Shown in pieces: positions 51,484 to 60,256 of a stretch of 64,000 bases of DNA. This DNA comes from Firmicutes bacterium UBA5201 (GTDB lineage Bacteria > Bacillota > Clostridia > Peptostreptococcales > Acidaminobacteraceae), in the NCBI GenBank assembly GCA_002412775.1, contig DHVT01000012.1, positions 62,001 through 126,000 of the forward strand, written 5' to 3'. The position numbers and the translations under genes were made by a program. The first letter of the stretch is position 1. Each line of letters opens with the position of its first letter. Under the pieces are notes generated by a model. The model was not told the DNA's origin and searched no databases. It was given only the letters and a program-made list of their open reading frames with translations.

Positions 51484-52398
51484 ATGCGCGATTCGTTCTC
51501 GAAAGATTCATTCGGTGAATTTACAATCAAAGGCTACAAATGGTATAAGGACTCTATCCCAAAAGCGATTGTTGTCATTTCACATGGAATGGCAGAAACC
51601 ATCGAGAGATATGATGATTTCGCGGAAACATTGGTGCGGAATGATCTCTTTGTTTATGGTCATTCACATAGAGGGCATGGGCTTACAGCAGGAAATCTCG
51701 CGAATTTAGGGATTATCGGGGACAATGGCTGGATGAAAATGAAAGAGGACTTACGGAGAGTTCTTGAATCCGCCAAAATGGATTACCCAAATGTGCCGGT
51801 AGTACTATTAGGCCATAGCATGGGGTCGTTTCTGGTCAGAGATTATTTGTTGGATTACAGTTATCAGATTGATGCCGTCATACTCTCCGGTACAGGATTT
51901 CAACCGAAATCCGTTCTTGCCCTCGGAAAGTTGATCGCTGGAATTGAATCCAAGATCCTTGGAGCCAGACATCGCTCAAAATTATTGGATAAAATGTCGT
52001 TCGGTAGTTACAATAAAAGTATCAAAGACCCAAAAACAGCTTTTGATTGGTTGTCCCGTGATGATGAAAAAGTAAAAGCGTACGTGGAGGATCCCTATTG
52101 TGGCAAAGTTCACACGAGTGGTTTTTACTATGAATTATTCGAGAATCTGATCAGAATTTTCCATCATCCCGAGGTTTCAAATGAAAAATCGAAACTTCCG
52201 ATGCTGCTTATGTCGGGTGATATGGATCCGGTGGGCGATTACGGCAAAGGCGTTATCAAATCAGAGAAAATCTATAAACAAAACGGGTTCATGACGACCT
52301 TGAAATTATATCCGGAGGGTCGCCATGAAATGCTGAACGAGATCAATCGCTCAGAAGTTTATCAAGATATTATGGATTGGGTACTATCTGTAGTTTGA
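51484..52398 (+). CDS. Alpha/beta hydrolase, lysophospholipase/monoacylglycerol lipase type
   Basis: The 304-aa product is a Serine aminopeptidase S33 (Hydrolase_4) fold: VVISHGMAETIERYDDFAETL (oxyanion strand), HRGHG, nucleophile elbow VLLGHSMGSF near residue 115, the acid in MLLMSGDMDPVG and the His in YPEGRHEML. No signal peptide, so cytosolic. Similar proteins hydrolyse lysophospholipids or monoglycerides; plsY lies next to it divergently, which fits lipid turnover but does not prove it. ATG 51484 has GGAGGT 4 nt upstream; TTG 51472 is within the ribosome binding site. Confidence 0.88.
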   Translation: MRDSFSKDSFGEFTIKGYKWYKDSIPKAIVVISHGMAETIERYDDFAETLVRNDLFVYGHSHRGHGLTAGNLANLGIIGDNGWMKMKEDLRRVLESAKMDYPNVPVVLLGHSMGSFLVRDYLLDYSYQIDAVILSGTGFQPKSVLALGKLIAGIESKILGARHRSKLLDKMSFGSYNKSIKDPKTAFDWLSRDDEKVKAYVEDPYCGKVHTSGFYYELFENLIRIFHHPEVSNEKSKLPMLLMSGDMDPVGDYGKGVIKSEKIYKQNGFMTTLKLYPEGRHEMLNEINRSEVYQDIMDWVLSVV

Positions 52399-52399
52399 A

Positions 52400-53614
52400 T
52401 CAATTGATATTTTCTATTGTTTTTTCAATATAGGATTCAATTTCTTCCACAATCGAGTCTGTATCGAGTTGACCGTCAAAACCGCCTTGAGAAGAGGTCG
52501 TATTTCCACCACCTTTACAACCTAATGGTGCGAAGTAGGATTTGAAGAGACCGTTCATATCGATTTCATCGGGAATATTCTGCGATTTATTGAGGACTAT
52601 GTGTGTTTTATTGGCATCTGAAGCCGTGCCGATGACAATGTAATTCGGATTTGAGCAAATCTTACCGCATTTTTTGCGCAAATTGTTCATCCCGATGTTG
52701 TCTTCTGACAATTTCACTACTTTTATGCCCTCGTAATCCTCAAAGTTGGCGAGGAGTGCATTTACTGAATAATCAAGAAGTTCTTCTTCCAAAAGAAGAA
52801 TTTCTTTTTTTAATGTTTTGACTTGCTCCAAATTGCTTTTTGCGAAATCCACGACTTCATGTTCTTGCACGGAATAAACCTGCATCAATTCCGAAACAAT
52901 TTGATTTTGATTTTTAAATACTCCAAGTGCATAGTGGCCACAAACAAATTCTATTCTGACGCCGGATTTGTAGTTTTCGGTCTTTTTGATTTTTAGTATT
53001 CCGATTTCCGCAGTAGTCTTGGTGTGGGTACCACCACATGGTGAAAAATCAAAATCCTTGATTTCGATGACTCTTATGTCTTTTGTGACTTTGGGTTGTT
53101 TGCGAAGAGGAAGTGCCTTGAGTTCGTCTTCAGTCGGATAATGTGCCATAACCTCAATGTTGGCCCAAATTGTATCGTTTGCCAAACCTTCAAGAGTTTC
53201 AATTTCATCTGTGGATAGTTTCTTATCCAGATCAACGGTCACATAATCCTCACCGATATGGAATCCGACAGTTGCCGCATCATACAATTTATCTGCGCAT
53301 GATGATAGAAGATGTTGTCCTGTGTGTTGTTGCATCAAAGCAAACCGTCTTTTTCCATCGATAATGCAGTTCACTGTCTTTCCAATGAATTCCGTATCAA
53401 TGGCATCATTTGTGATATGAAGAATTCTGTCTTCTGCGACAATGGTATCTATTATACCAAATGCATCAATCGTGCCTCGATCTCCAGGTTGACCGCCTCC
53501 TTCGGGATAAAAATACGTTTCTCTGAGAACTATTCCAAAATTATTTTCCAATTTTTCAACGGATAGGATTTCAGCACTGAATTCATTGACATACGCATCG
53601 TTTAAATATTTCAT
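52400..53614 (-). CDS. AlaX-type alanyl-tRNA editing protein with DHHA1 domain
   Basis: The 404-aa product has a second additional (editing) domain with the zinc site HTGQHLLSS (HxxxH) and CGGTHTKTT (CxxxH), the beta-barrel FYPEGGGQPGDRG at the N-terminus, a coiled coil (about 235-275) and a C-terminal DHHA1 domain (GCKGGGNTTSSQGGFDG). It hydrolyses Ser- or Gly-tRNA(Ala) in trans. Start ATG with GGAGGTAAG upstream. Its stop is one base from that of the convergent hydrolase gene. Confidence 0.92.
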   Translation of the reverse strand: MKYLNDAYVNEFSAEILSVEKLENNFGIVLRETYFYPEGGGQPGDRGTIDAFGIIDTIVAEDRILHITNDAIDTEFIGKTVNCIIDGKRRFALMQQHTGQHLLSSCADKLYDAATVGFHIGEDYVTVDLDKKLSTDEIETLEGLANDTIWANIEVMAHYPTEDELKALPLRKQPKVTKDIRVIEIKDFDFSPCGGTHTKTTAEIGILKIKKTENYKSGVRIEFVCGHYALGVFKNQNQIVSELMQVYSVQEHEVVDFAKSNLEQVKTLKKEILLLEEELLDYSVNALLANFEDYEGIKVVKLSEDNIGMNNLRKKCGKICSNPNYIVIGTASDANKTHIVLNKSQNIPDEIDMNGLFKSYFAPLGCKGGGNTTSSQGGFDGQLDTDSIVEEIESYIEKTIENIN

Positions 53615-53638
53615 ATAGGACTTACCTCCATTAATTTC

Positions 53639-53667
53639 TTTAACGTGTTCTCATAATAGTATATAAT
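53639..53667 (+). promoter_or_regulatory. Promoter of the 295-aa unknown gene
   Basis: TTTAAC, 17 nt, TATAAT; 30 nt before the ATG. Confidence 0.5.
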
Positions 53668-53696
53668 ATTAAACAGTAGGATTAAAGGAGAAGAAT

Positions 53697-54584
53697 ATGA
53701 ACGCACATGAATTTGAAGAATTATATACGGAATTTGTGGAATTCGCAATTTCTGATTGTTATAAACCAGAACTGGAAGCTGCAAAAAGGTTTTTCATCAA
53801 TGAAAAAGATGAAAGCGATATCACTGGATTCACGGAATGGTTTGTTTTCAACTACCCGATGAATTCCACTGGAGTCACCATTATTGATGAATATTACAAA
53901 TCAAATCCTTCTGAGGATGTGAAATTGGCTACAGAGTCTTTTAGAAGTATCTTTGAGATTTCAACAGAACGTGAAAAATTCTTTTTGACGGATTTGATCA
54001 CCAGTGACCATTATGAGCTCATTGAACCCATACAGCATTCCGAAGGACTTTACAGTCTGAGAGTGATCCCTGTGAATGATCTATATATGGTTGTTGGAGA
54101 TATTTATGAGTTTGATGTTTTGTATAAGGATTCACTCAAAAAATACTTCCTTGATCAATACAACCAATTGACCAGCATCGGAAATCCAATGGATTTGAGA
54201 ACGTTTGTCCAGGAACAGAATCATCTGATCTACAAGTTGCTCAATATTACAGACGGTGTTTATGAAGAGAACATAACCGATGAATCCTTGTTGCTTCATC
54301 AGACCACGTATGCCTACAAGATGAGTGGTGATGCTCTAGTGGAGTTGCTGCTTGGTTTGGAAGTTCCGGTTTATCCAGATGAGGAAGACATCGGAATTTA
54401 TAGAGTTATGCTGGAGGATGAGATTTTGGCGGAAATTGAAATTTTCGATCAAAAATTGAATGTGTTATGCAATAACGAAAGTCATTCAAGACTTATAACA
54501 GAGATGTTTAAACCACTTTTAAGTGATTCCTTTATATTTGTAAGCTCAAATACGTATACACTTGAAGAATTGCTGGAAGAATAA
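53697..54584 (+). CDS. Unrecognised acidic cytosolic protein (295 aa)
   Basis: I do not recognise the family. The product is acidic, without signal peptide or membrane helix. The first half is rich in aromatic and acidic residues (FTEWFVFNYPMNSTGVTI, YELIEPIQHSEGLYSLRVI); the region FEISTEREKFFLTDLIT...VGDIYEFDVLYKDSL looks like a small beta-rich domain of the type found upstream of SEC-C zinc tails, but no SEC-C Cys motif follows. AAAGGAGAAG precedes the ATG. Codon use is like the neighbours. Divergent from the AlaX gene; a new promoter starts right at its end. Confidence 0.7.
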   Translation: MNAHEFEELYTEFVEFAISDCYKPELEAAKRFFINEKDESDITGFTEWFVFNYPMNSTGVTIIDEYYKSNPSEDVKLATESFRSIFEISTEREKFFLTDLITSDHYELIEPIQHSEGLYSLRVIPVNDLYMVVGDIYEFDVLYKDSLKKYFLDQYNQLTSIGNPMDLRTFVQEQNHLIYKLLNITDGVYEENITDESLLLHQTTYAYKMSGDALVELLLGLEVPVYPDEEDIGIYRVMLEDEILAEIEIFDQKLNVLCNNESHSRLITEMFKPLLSDSFIFVSSNTYTLEELLEE

Positions 54585-54585
54585 T

Positions 54586-54615
54586 TTGACAAGTGCATCG
54601 GTTTGATAGTAGAAT
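54586..54615 (+). promoter_or_regulatory. Promoter of the 135-aa unknown gene
   Basis: TTGACA, 18 nt, TAGAAT, starting at the very end of the upstream gene. Confidence 0.7.
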
Positions 54616-54620
54616 GAAGT

Positions 54621-54640
54621 TGTGCATAAACATCTGCACA
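54621..54640 (+). promoter_or_regulatory. Inverted repeat at the transcription start of the 135-aa gene
   Basis: TGTGCA, 8 nt, TGCACA lies 5 nt after the -10 hexamer, at the expected start of RNA. It may be a repressor operator or a 5' mRNA hairpin. Confidence 0.4.
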
Positions 54641-54677
54641 TCAGCAACAAAATTTGAAAGGAGTAGTTGAATAAACT

Positions 54678-55085
54678 ATGGAAGTTGGCCCCTCGGAGGT
54701 TCCCGAACAGGAATATACTCCAATTAAAAAGCTCGAAATGACGGATGTGCTCGAAGAGATCAAGAATCTACTTGAAAAGCATGACAATCCCGCTATTGAG
54801 CTTCAAAAGTATTTGATTAATGTAGAATCCAAAATTATTGATGAAAACAAACAGAAATTGGATGAAGTGAATCAAGATCAAGTCAGACTCTTGATTGAAA
54901 AGCATCCTTACTTCAAAAATCCGTCGACGTACCATATCAGGTTGATTACGATCATGAAGTACTTAAAGAAAAAAGGAATCGATATAACGCTGAATGACTT
55001 TGATCTATTGGTTGATGAGATTATCATGTCCATTGAGGGTGTCGAAAAAATAAGTTATGGAAAGTACAGTAGGAAAAGATTTTAG
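54678..55085 (+). CDS. Unrecognised small charged protein (135 aa)
   Basis: I do not recognise the family. The product is helical and highly charged: an acidic N-terminus (MEVGPSEVPEQEYTP), a likely helical segment (LEEIKNLLEKHDNPAIELQKYL) and a C-terminal IRLITIMKYLKKKGIDITLNDFDLLVDEI ending basic (KYSRKRF). No membrane helix. AAAGGAG lies 14 nt before the ATG, longer than usual; a stop just upstream in frame excludes an earlier start. It has its own promoter with a dyad and its stop is inside a terminator stem, so it is a separate unit before the methyltransferase gene. Confidence 0.65.
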   Translation: MEVGPSEVPEQEYTPIKKLEMTDVLEEIKNLLEKHDNPAIELQKYLINVESKIIDENKQKLDEVNQDQVRLLIEKHPYFKNPSTYHIRLITIMKYLKKKGIDITLNDFDLLVDEIIMSIEGVEKISYGKYSRKRF

Positions 55086-55107
55086 TGCATAGCACTAAAA
55101 TCTTTTT
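55074..55107 (+). terminator. Terminator overlapping the end of the 135-aa gene
   Basis: AAAAGATTTTAGTGC and GCACTAAAATCTTTT form a 15-bp stem around ATA, then T. The stop codon TAG is part of the left arm. Confidence 0.85.
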
Positions 55108-55122
55108 GCATAGGAGGTTCTT

Positions 55123-56919
55123 TTGAATCCGAAATTTGATGGATACATGTTACTTAAAAATCAATATGATACAGAGTATCAGATTGTGGAAAAGAGTAAA
55201 ATGAACACTGGCACAGTATATACACCAAAACTGCTCGCCAACCAAATGGTATTTTTGGCCATAAAGAACCATTTGAGAAATCATCAGCCTCATTTGGAGT
55301 CATCCTTTATGGATCAGTTCAAAACCTATTTTTCAGGTGGAGCAATGAAAATCACATCCAATGATGCAAAAGTGTTTCTTGAAGTGGTCGCACCTCTGAG
55401 AATCATTGATTTGTCATGCGGAACAGGTTTGCTCCTTTTGGCATATGTTGAATACATAATTGAATTGATCTCCACGACAGAAGATCAATCCTATGATCTT
55501 TTGCGTCAACTATTGAAAGACCAGTTATTTGCGATTGACATCAATCCGATGGCGATCATTGTATTCAAGGACTTGATCGATGAAATCATCAAAGCGACAG
55601 GGATTGCGGTTGACTTTAATAATGCATATGTGGGAAACAGTCTCATAGATCATTTTCCGATTGCACCTTGCAGCTTTGATTTGATTCTTGGTAATCCTCC
55701 GTATATTGGAGAAAAAGGACACTTGGACTGGTTTTCAGCCATTAAGGAAACGGAATTCGGTCGCAGGTACTATGAAGGTAAGATGGATTATTTTTATTTT
55801 TTCATCTACAAAGGTTACGAATACCTTAAGGACGAGGGAACACTGTGCTATCTGACTTCAAATTACTTTTTTACTGCGGATGGAGCCAATCGGTTGAGAA
55901 ATTTCATGAGGAATGAGTTCCATATATCAAATGTCATTGATTATGGAAATGAACATGTTTTTGAGCCGAAGAAACTTCACGCCGCATTATATACCATGCA
56001 AAAGAAAGAAATCAAAACGACAACGCTTTACAACATGAAACTGGATCCCATCAGAGAAATGGCCTATGATTCAATTTTTGATGACAATATGACCATTCAT
56101 TTTGTCGAAGATCCAATCGTAGCCAATATTATTGAAAAAATGAAGTTTGGAGCAGAGTATCGGTTGATGGATTGTTGCAACGTAAATCAAGGTATTGTGA
56201 CAGGGGCCGACAGGAGCCCTGAAGGTGGAATTTTCGTCTACACAAGTGAAGAGGTAAAACATCTTCCAAATTCGTTTCATGAACACTTGAAACCTTTTTA
56301 CAAGAATCGATCCATCAAACATTATTATCATGAAAATGCCACCCCGTATTACGTGGTCTATTTGAATTCGGACATTGTTCATGATGAAATTCTCCAAGCA
56401 CTGGAACCTTTTAAGGAAAAATTGTCCCTTAGAAGAGAAGTCGTCAGGGAAGTCAGAAAGTGGCACATGTTGACTTGGCCACGAAAACGTACAATTTTCG
56501 AATCTGAAAAAATAGTTGTGCCACAAAGAGCAAAATCCAATTACTTCGCTTATTCCGACAAGCCCTTTTATGCATCTGCTGACATCTATTATATAAGTAG
56601 TAAGAGCAATATGACCTTGCCACTTAAAGTGTTGACTGTGATTCTTAATTCCAATGCTTATTTCTTATGGCTGAAATTCAACGGGAAAAAGAAAGGAAAT
56701 CTTTTGGAACTCTATTCCACACCCCTTAAAAACATACCGATTCCAAAGTTTACCATTCGACACATTAAAGAACTTGAAGGATTGTCAATAGAACTTTTCA
56801 GCGAAGCGAGACCTTCAGTTGACAGGCTTGGAAGCATCAAGAAAAAAATTGATCAATGCGTTATGGATGCTTTTGATTTTAGTGAAGATGAAAAATTATA
56901 TTTGCAAAGTATTGAATAA
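55123..56919 (+). CDS. Orphan N6-adenine DNA methyltransferase (Eco57I/TaqI class)
   Basis: The 598-aa product has an N-terminal helical part (TGTVYTPKLLANQMV, motif X), AdoMet motif I (IDLSCGTGLLLLAYVEY near residue 92), catalytic motif IV NPPYIGEKG near 190, and a C-terminal TaqI-like specificity domain (about 350-598, KSNYFAYSDKPFYASADIYYI). No nuclease motif (PD-ExK or HNH) and no restriction gene is seen nearby. It is thus probably a regulatory or solitary methyltransferase, the same class as CamA of Clostridioides difficile (577 aa). Start TTG 55123 with GGAGGT 4 nt upstream; ATG 55147 is an alternative. Confidence 0.88.
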   Translation: MNPKFDGYMLLKNQYDTEYQIVEKSKMNTGTVYTPKLLANQMVFLAIKNHLRNHQPHLESSFMDQFKTYFSGGAMKITSNDAKVFLEVVAPLRIIDLSCGTGLLLLAYVEYIIELISTTEDQSYDLLRQLLKDQLFAIDINPMAIIVFKDLIDEIIKATGIAVDFNNAYVGNSLIDHFPIAPCSFDLILGNPPYIGEKGHLDWFSAIKETEFGRRYYEGKMDYFYFFIYKGYEYLKDEGTLCYLTSNYFFTADGANRLRNFMRNEFHISNVIDYGNEHVFEPKKLHAALYTMQKKEIKTTTLYNMKLDPIREMAYDSIFDDNMTIHFVEDPIVANIIEKMKFGAEYRLMDCCNVNQGIVTGADRSPEGGIFVYTSEEVKHLPNSFHEHLKPFYKNRSIKHYYHENATPYYVVYLNSDIVHDEILQALEPFKEKLSLRREVVREVRKWHMLTWPRKRTIFESEKIVVPQRAKSNYFAYSDKPFYASADIYYISSKSNMTLPLKVLTVILNSNAYFLWLKFNGKKKGNLLELYSTPLKNIPIPKFTIRHIKELEGLSIELFSEARPSVDRLGSIKKKIDQCVMDAFDFSEDEKLYLQSIE

Positions 56920-56928
56920 TGCCTCCAT

Positions 56929-56945
56929 TTACCATATTATGGTAA
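56929..56945. promoter_or_regulatory. Perfect 17-bp dyad before comEC
   Basis: TTACCATA-T-TATGGTAA lies between the methyltransferase stop and the comEC ribosome binding site. The one-base centre rules out a good RNA hairpin of that exact form; a dimeric repressor or activator site is more likely. Confidence 0.4.
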
Positions 56946-56960
56946 TAAGTGGGAGGTGTT

Positions 56961-59084
56961 ATGAAAAGATTTTTAGTTGTAATCGCATTCGTCATGTGGA
57001 TGTTCACATTTCTGGTCAGCAAGCACAATTATATCAGGACAGTGGAAGAGCATCGTATTAATTTACCATCAAACATTGAAATCGGACAACAGTTGCATAG
57101 TTTTGAAGGCAGAATCATCAGCTATGACATTGAAAAAAGTTCGATGGTTTTTGAAACAACCAGTCCGGTTTCCAACAAACACATTCGATACAGGCTTTTG
57201 TTCAAGAACCAACCGGAATTGATATCCGAAATCATAAATCAAAACTACCATTTTACGATCGATCTGGATTTGAATCAGAATATCTTCAGATCACCCAAAA
57301 ATCCATATGGTTTCGACTATGATTTTTATCTTTTCTCACAAGGAATCCATGGACAGTTTTACGTTCAAGATTTCAGATCCAAGGGTGTTCAGACCAACTG
57401 TGCGCATTGTTCTCGATTGGCCTTTAGAGAAATGATCGCTTTGAATCTCGATGAGCGTTATTCCGATGAAGTCAGTTCTTTTCTTAAAGCAATTCTGCTT
57501 GGGGATCGCTCGGATATGGTCAATTATGATACATATAAGGATATGGGATTGGCTCATATTTTCGCTATTTCCGGTTTGCATTTCGGTTTGATATACAAAT
57601 TGCTTCAAAAGCTGATAAAACTTCCCAATCGCATTATGAAATCCGTATTGATTATGATGTTTTTATTTGCTTTCTCATTTTGGATCGGACCGAGCTATTC
57701 CGCTTATCGTGCATTCGCATTGATAGGTTATCTGGAAGTCGCACGACTGCTGCATAGAAATCCCGATGTAATGACAGGAATTGCGTTCTCGTCACTTGTG
57801 ATATTGGCCATCAGACCTGTAGCAATACTTTCACAGTCGTTTCAATTGTCATTTTACGCTTATTTTTGCGTTGCAGTCATCTATAGGACATTTTTTGGCA
57901 ACACGTCCATTTCCAGAATTTCAAGATTATTTCAGTCCATTAAATTTTCAATGGTTCTACAAATTCTACTTATGCCGGCGACATTGTTTTATTTCCATCA
58001 AATCAACATTTACGGGTTTTTGGCAAATCTTTTGATTGTGCCTTTGATCGGTCTGATATTGCCTGTGGCATTGCTTGATCTGGTCTCGACCATGATGCGG
58101 CTTGGTATGGCAAATGCCATTTTATCTTCCATATTGTCTTTATTGGTGGACTGCATGGAGAAAATCATCCAACGCCTTCCCAGTGATCTATATGAACCAG
58201 TGTGGTTCAGACCAGATGATTATGGATTGCTGTTATGTGTTTTCTCATTGTTTGTCATATTGAGGAGTTTTTATTTTGATAAAGGCATCAAAAAGTACGT
58301 TCTTTATTCAGGTATAACAGGAATCATCATTTTAGGGTTGGTAAGTGCGCTCCCTAGAAACGAATTGGCAATCGATTTTGTGGATGTGGGGCATGGTGAT
58401 TTTTCTGTTCTCAACTTCAAGAATAGGGCAGTGCTGATCGATACCGGAGACGGTTATATGGATTGTGTCGATTATCTCAAGGATCAAGGCATCATCAGCG
58501 TTGATGCAATCATTCTCTCACATGCGCATCATGACCACATTGGAGGGCTTGAAAAATTGATTGCTGATTATGATATTGAACACCTTTATGTGAATCAAGA
58601 GACTTATGATGTATTGAATATGAACATGAAGCTCAAAGATTTGGAGATGACACTGATCGAAAAGCCTAATAGAATCTACTGGAATCAAGTGATTCTCGAT
58701 ATCACCCCTGTAAATTCAATTGTCGATACCAATGACAATGCTTTAGTGGTGAAACTTGAGTATAATGATAGGGTTGGATATTTCCTCGGGGATATCAGTG
58801 GAAGTAAAATCGATGTGCTGGAGTTTGAGGAAGTGATTGATTTTGTGAAAGTGCCGCATCATGGCTCTAAAACATCCATCAACAGATCTTTTTATTCGGA
58901 TCATACTATTTCAAACGCCATAATTTCACACAATATGAAATATAGTATGCCAAATGCGGATGTGATCAATTTGCTTTTGTCGAACGAGGTGGGTATATAC
59001 ACCACCTATAATAATGGGTCTGTTCAATTGAACATCAAAGGGGATACCATGAAACTGAAGAGTTACCTTAATGACAATCCATGA
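56961..59084 (+). CDS. comEC: DNA uptake channel protein ComEC/Rec2
   Basis: Membrane channel and nuclease-like domain for DNA uptake. The 707-aa product has an N-terminal DUF4131 part, the Competence domain with about eight helices (LKAILLGDRSDMVNYDTYKDMGLAHIFAISGLHFGL), and a C-terminal metallo-beta-lactamase domain (IDTGDGYMDC, SHAHHDHIGGLEKL, VKVPHHGSKTS). GGAGGTG is 5 nt before the ATG at 56961; the GTG at 56949 overlaps it. holA follows, a usual pairing (comEC-holA-rpsT). Confidence 0.94.
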   Translation: MKRFLVVIAFVMWMFTFLVSKHNYIRTVEEHRINLPSNIEIGQQLHSFEGRIISYDIEKSSMVFETTSPVSNKHIRYRLLFKNQPELISEIINQNYHFTIDLDLNQNIFRSPKNPYGFDYDFYLFSQGIHGQFYVQDFRSKGVQTNCAHCSRLAFREMIALNLDERYSDEVSSFLKAILLGDRSDMVNYDTYKDMGLAHIFAISGLHFGLIYKLLQKLIKLPNRIMKSVLIMMFLFAFSFWIGPSYSAYRAFALIGYLEVARLLHRNPDVMTGIAFSSLVILAIRPVAILSQSFQLSFYAYFCVAVIYRTFFGNTSISRISRLFQSIKFSMVLQILLMPATLFYFHQINIYGFLANLLIVPLIGLILPVALLDLVSTMMRLGMANAILSSILSLLVDCMEKIIQRLPSDLYEPVWFRPDDYGLLLCVFSLFVILRSFYFDKGIKKYVLYSGITGIIILGLVSALPRNELAIDFVDVGHGDFSVLNFKNRAVLIDTGDGYMDCVDYLKDQGIISVDAIILSHAHHDHIGGLEKLIADYDIEHLYVNQETYDVLNMNMKLKDLEMTLIEKPNRIYWNQVILDITPVNSIVDTNDNALVVKLEYNDRVGYFLGDISGSKIDVLEFEEVIDFVKVPHHGSKTSINRSFYSDHTISNAIISHNMKYSMPNADVINLLLSNEVGIYTTYNNGSVQLNIKGDTMKLKSYLNDNP

Positions 59085-59133
59085 CGAATTATGTATAATA
59101 TAGTGGCTGAATAAAATCACAGGGGGATTTCCA

Positions 59134-60147
59134 ATGGATTTCTTAACATATTTCAAACAGATCAGCTCAGGGTCGCTCAGCCATTTGGCGGTATTCACTG
59201 GTCCTGAGGTCTATAATATTGAACATACCATCAAATATATAGAAGACAATTTTCTGAACGCTGACTACAAAGATTTCAACTTCACCAGTATTGACGTCTG
59301 TACGGATGTGGATTCGGTAATAAGTGCCGCGTCTACTTTGCCTTTTTTTGATAGCCGTAGAATTCTGATATTCAATAAAACCGGACTTTTGAAGCAGATC
59401 AAGGAAGATCAGGAAGTAAAACTGATGAATTTTCTGAAAGACCTACCGGAACATCTCGTTTTGATCTTCAACGAACAGGATACGGATATGAGAAAGAAGC
59501 TCGGTAAATGGCTTAAAAAAGAATCGGATTGGGTGGTTTTCGAAAAGTTGGACCATTCTGATTTCATCAAATGGACCAATAAAAAATTCAACGGCTATGG
59601 GAAAAAGATAGATAAGCACATTTTAAACTATTTTGCGGATAGAATCGATTATCTGGATGCTGCTTCAGAGAAGAATCTCTTTGATGTGGACAATACAATA
59701 AGATCCATTTCGGGAACAGTGGGGGATATTACTGAAGAAATTGTCAATATGTATGTTACAGTACCTATTGAACACAACATATTTAAGATGATGGATGCCA
59801 TAAGCATGAACGATATGTCCAATGCCATACAAATTCTAAACCAGTTCATTTCAAATGGTGAGCCAGAAATCAAAATTTTTTCGATGATCTCCCAGCAGTT
59901 CAGAAACATATTCAAGATTAAATTGCTGTTGGCATCGGGATATACCAGCACCACTGCCGCAACGAAGCTTGAAATTCATCCTTTCGTGGCAAAAAAAGCA
60001 AGTGCTTTCGCCACAAAATACACTCTGGTTCAATTGAATCGCATTATGGTGGTACTTGAGGACACAGACCTTTTACTGAAATCCACAGGACTCAAATCGC
60101 AGTGGATGATTGAAAAAGCTTTGTTTGAAATCGCTCATTTGAAGTAA
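59134..60147 (+). CDS. holA: DNA polymerase III subunit delta
   Basis: Clamp-loader wrench. The 337-aa product starts MDFLTYFKQISSGSLSHLAVFTGPEVYNIEHTI and has STLPFFDSRRILIFN, the AAA+-like lid and a C-terminal domain (EPEIKIFSMISQQFRNIFKIKLLLASG, LKSTGLKSQWMIEKALFEIAHLK). GGGGGATTT precedes the ATG. Between comEC and the convergent rpsT. Confidence 0.93.
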   Translation: MDFLTYFKQISSGSLSHLAVFTGPEVYNIEHTIKYIEDNFLNADYKDFNFTSIDVCTDVDSVISAASTLPFFDSRRILIFNKTGLLKQIKEDQEVKLMNFLKDLPEHLVLIFNEQDTDMRKKLGKWLKKESDWVVFEKLDHSDFIKWTNKKFNGYGKKIDKHILNYFADRIDYLDAASEKNLFDVDNTIRSISGTVGDITEEIVNMYVTVPIEHNIFKMMDAISMNDMSNAIQILNQFISNGEPEIKIFSMISQQFRNIFKIKLLLASGYTSTTAATKLEIHPFVAKKASAFATKYTLVQLNRIMVVLEDTDLLLKSTGLKSQWMIEKALFEIAHLK

Positions 60148-60161
60148 TTCAAAAAAAGACG

Positions 60162-60208
60162 AAAGCGTACTACAAGAGTACGCTTTTTAATATTTGATCA
60201 AATATTAA
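60162..60208. terminator. Bidirectional terminator plus 22-bp palindrome between holA and rpsT
   Basis: AAAGCGTACT/AGTACGCTTT (60162-60186) with T run terminates holA; on the minus strand it is followed by a T run and terminates rpsT. It is joined to a perfect 22-bp palindrome with half site TTAATATTTGA (60187-60208). Confidence 0.8.
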
Positions 60209-60256
60209 ATTGACACGGTCTGTTCGGGGAATTTCAAAATTGATGCAGAGTAAACG

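Noticed and set aside
55123..56919. Restriction-modification, BREX or other defence island
   Set aside because: No nuclease, helicase, ATPase or specificity subunit is encoded around the methyltransferase; neighbours are core genes.
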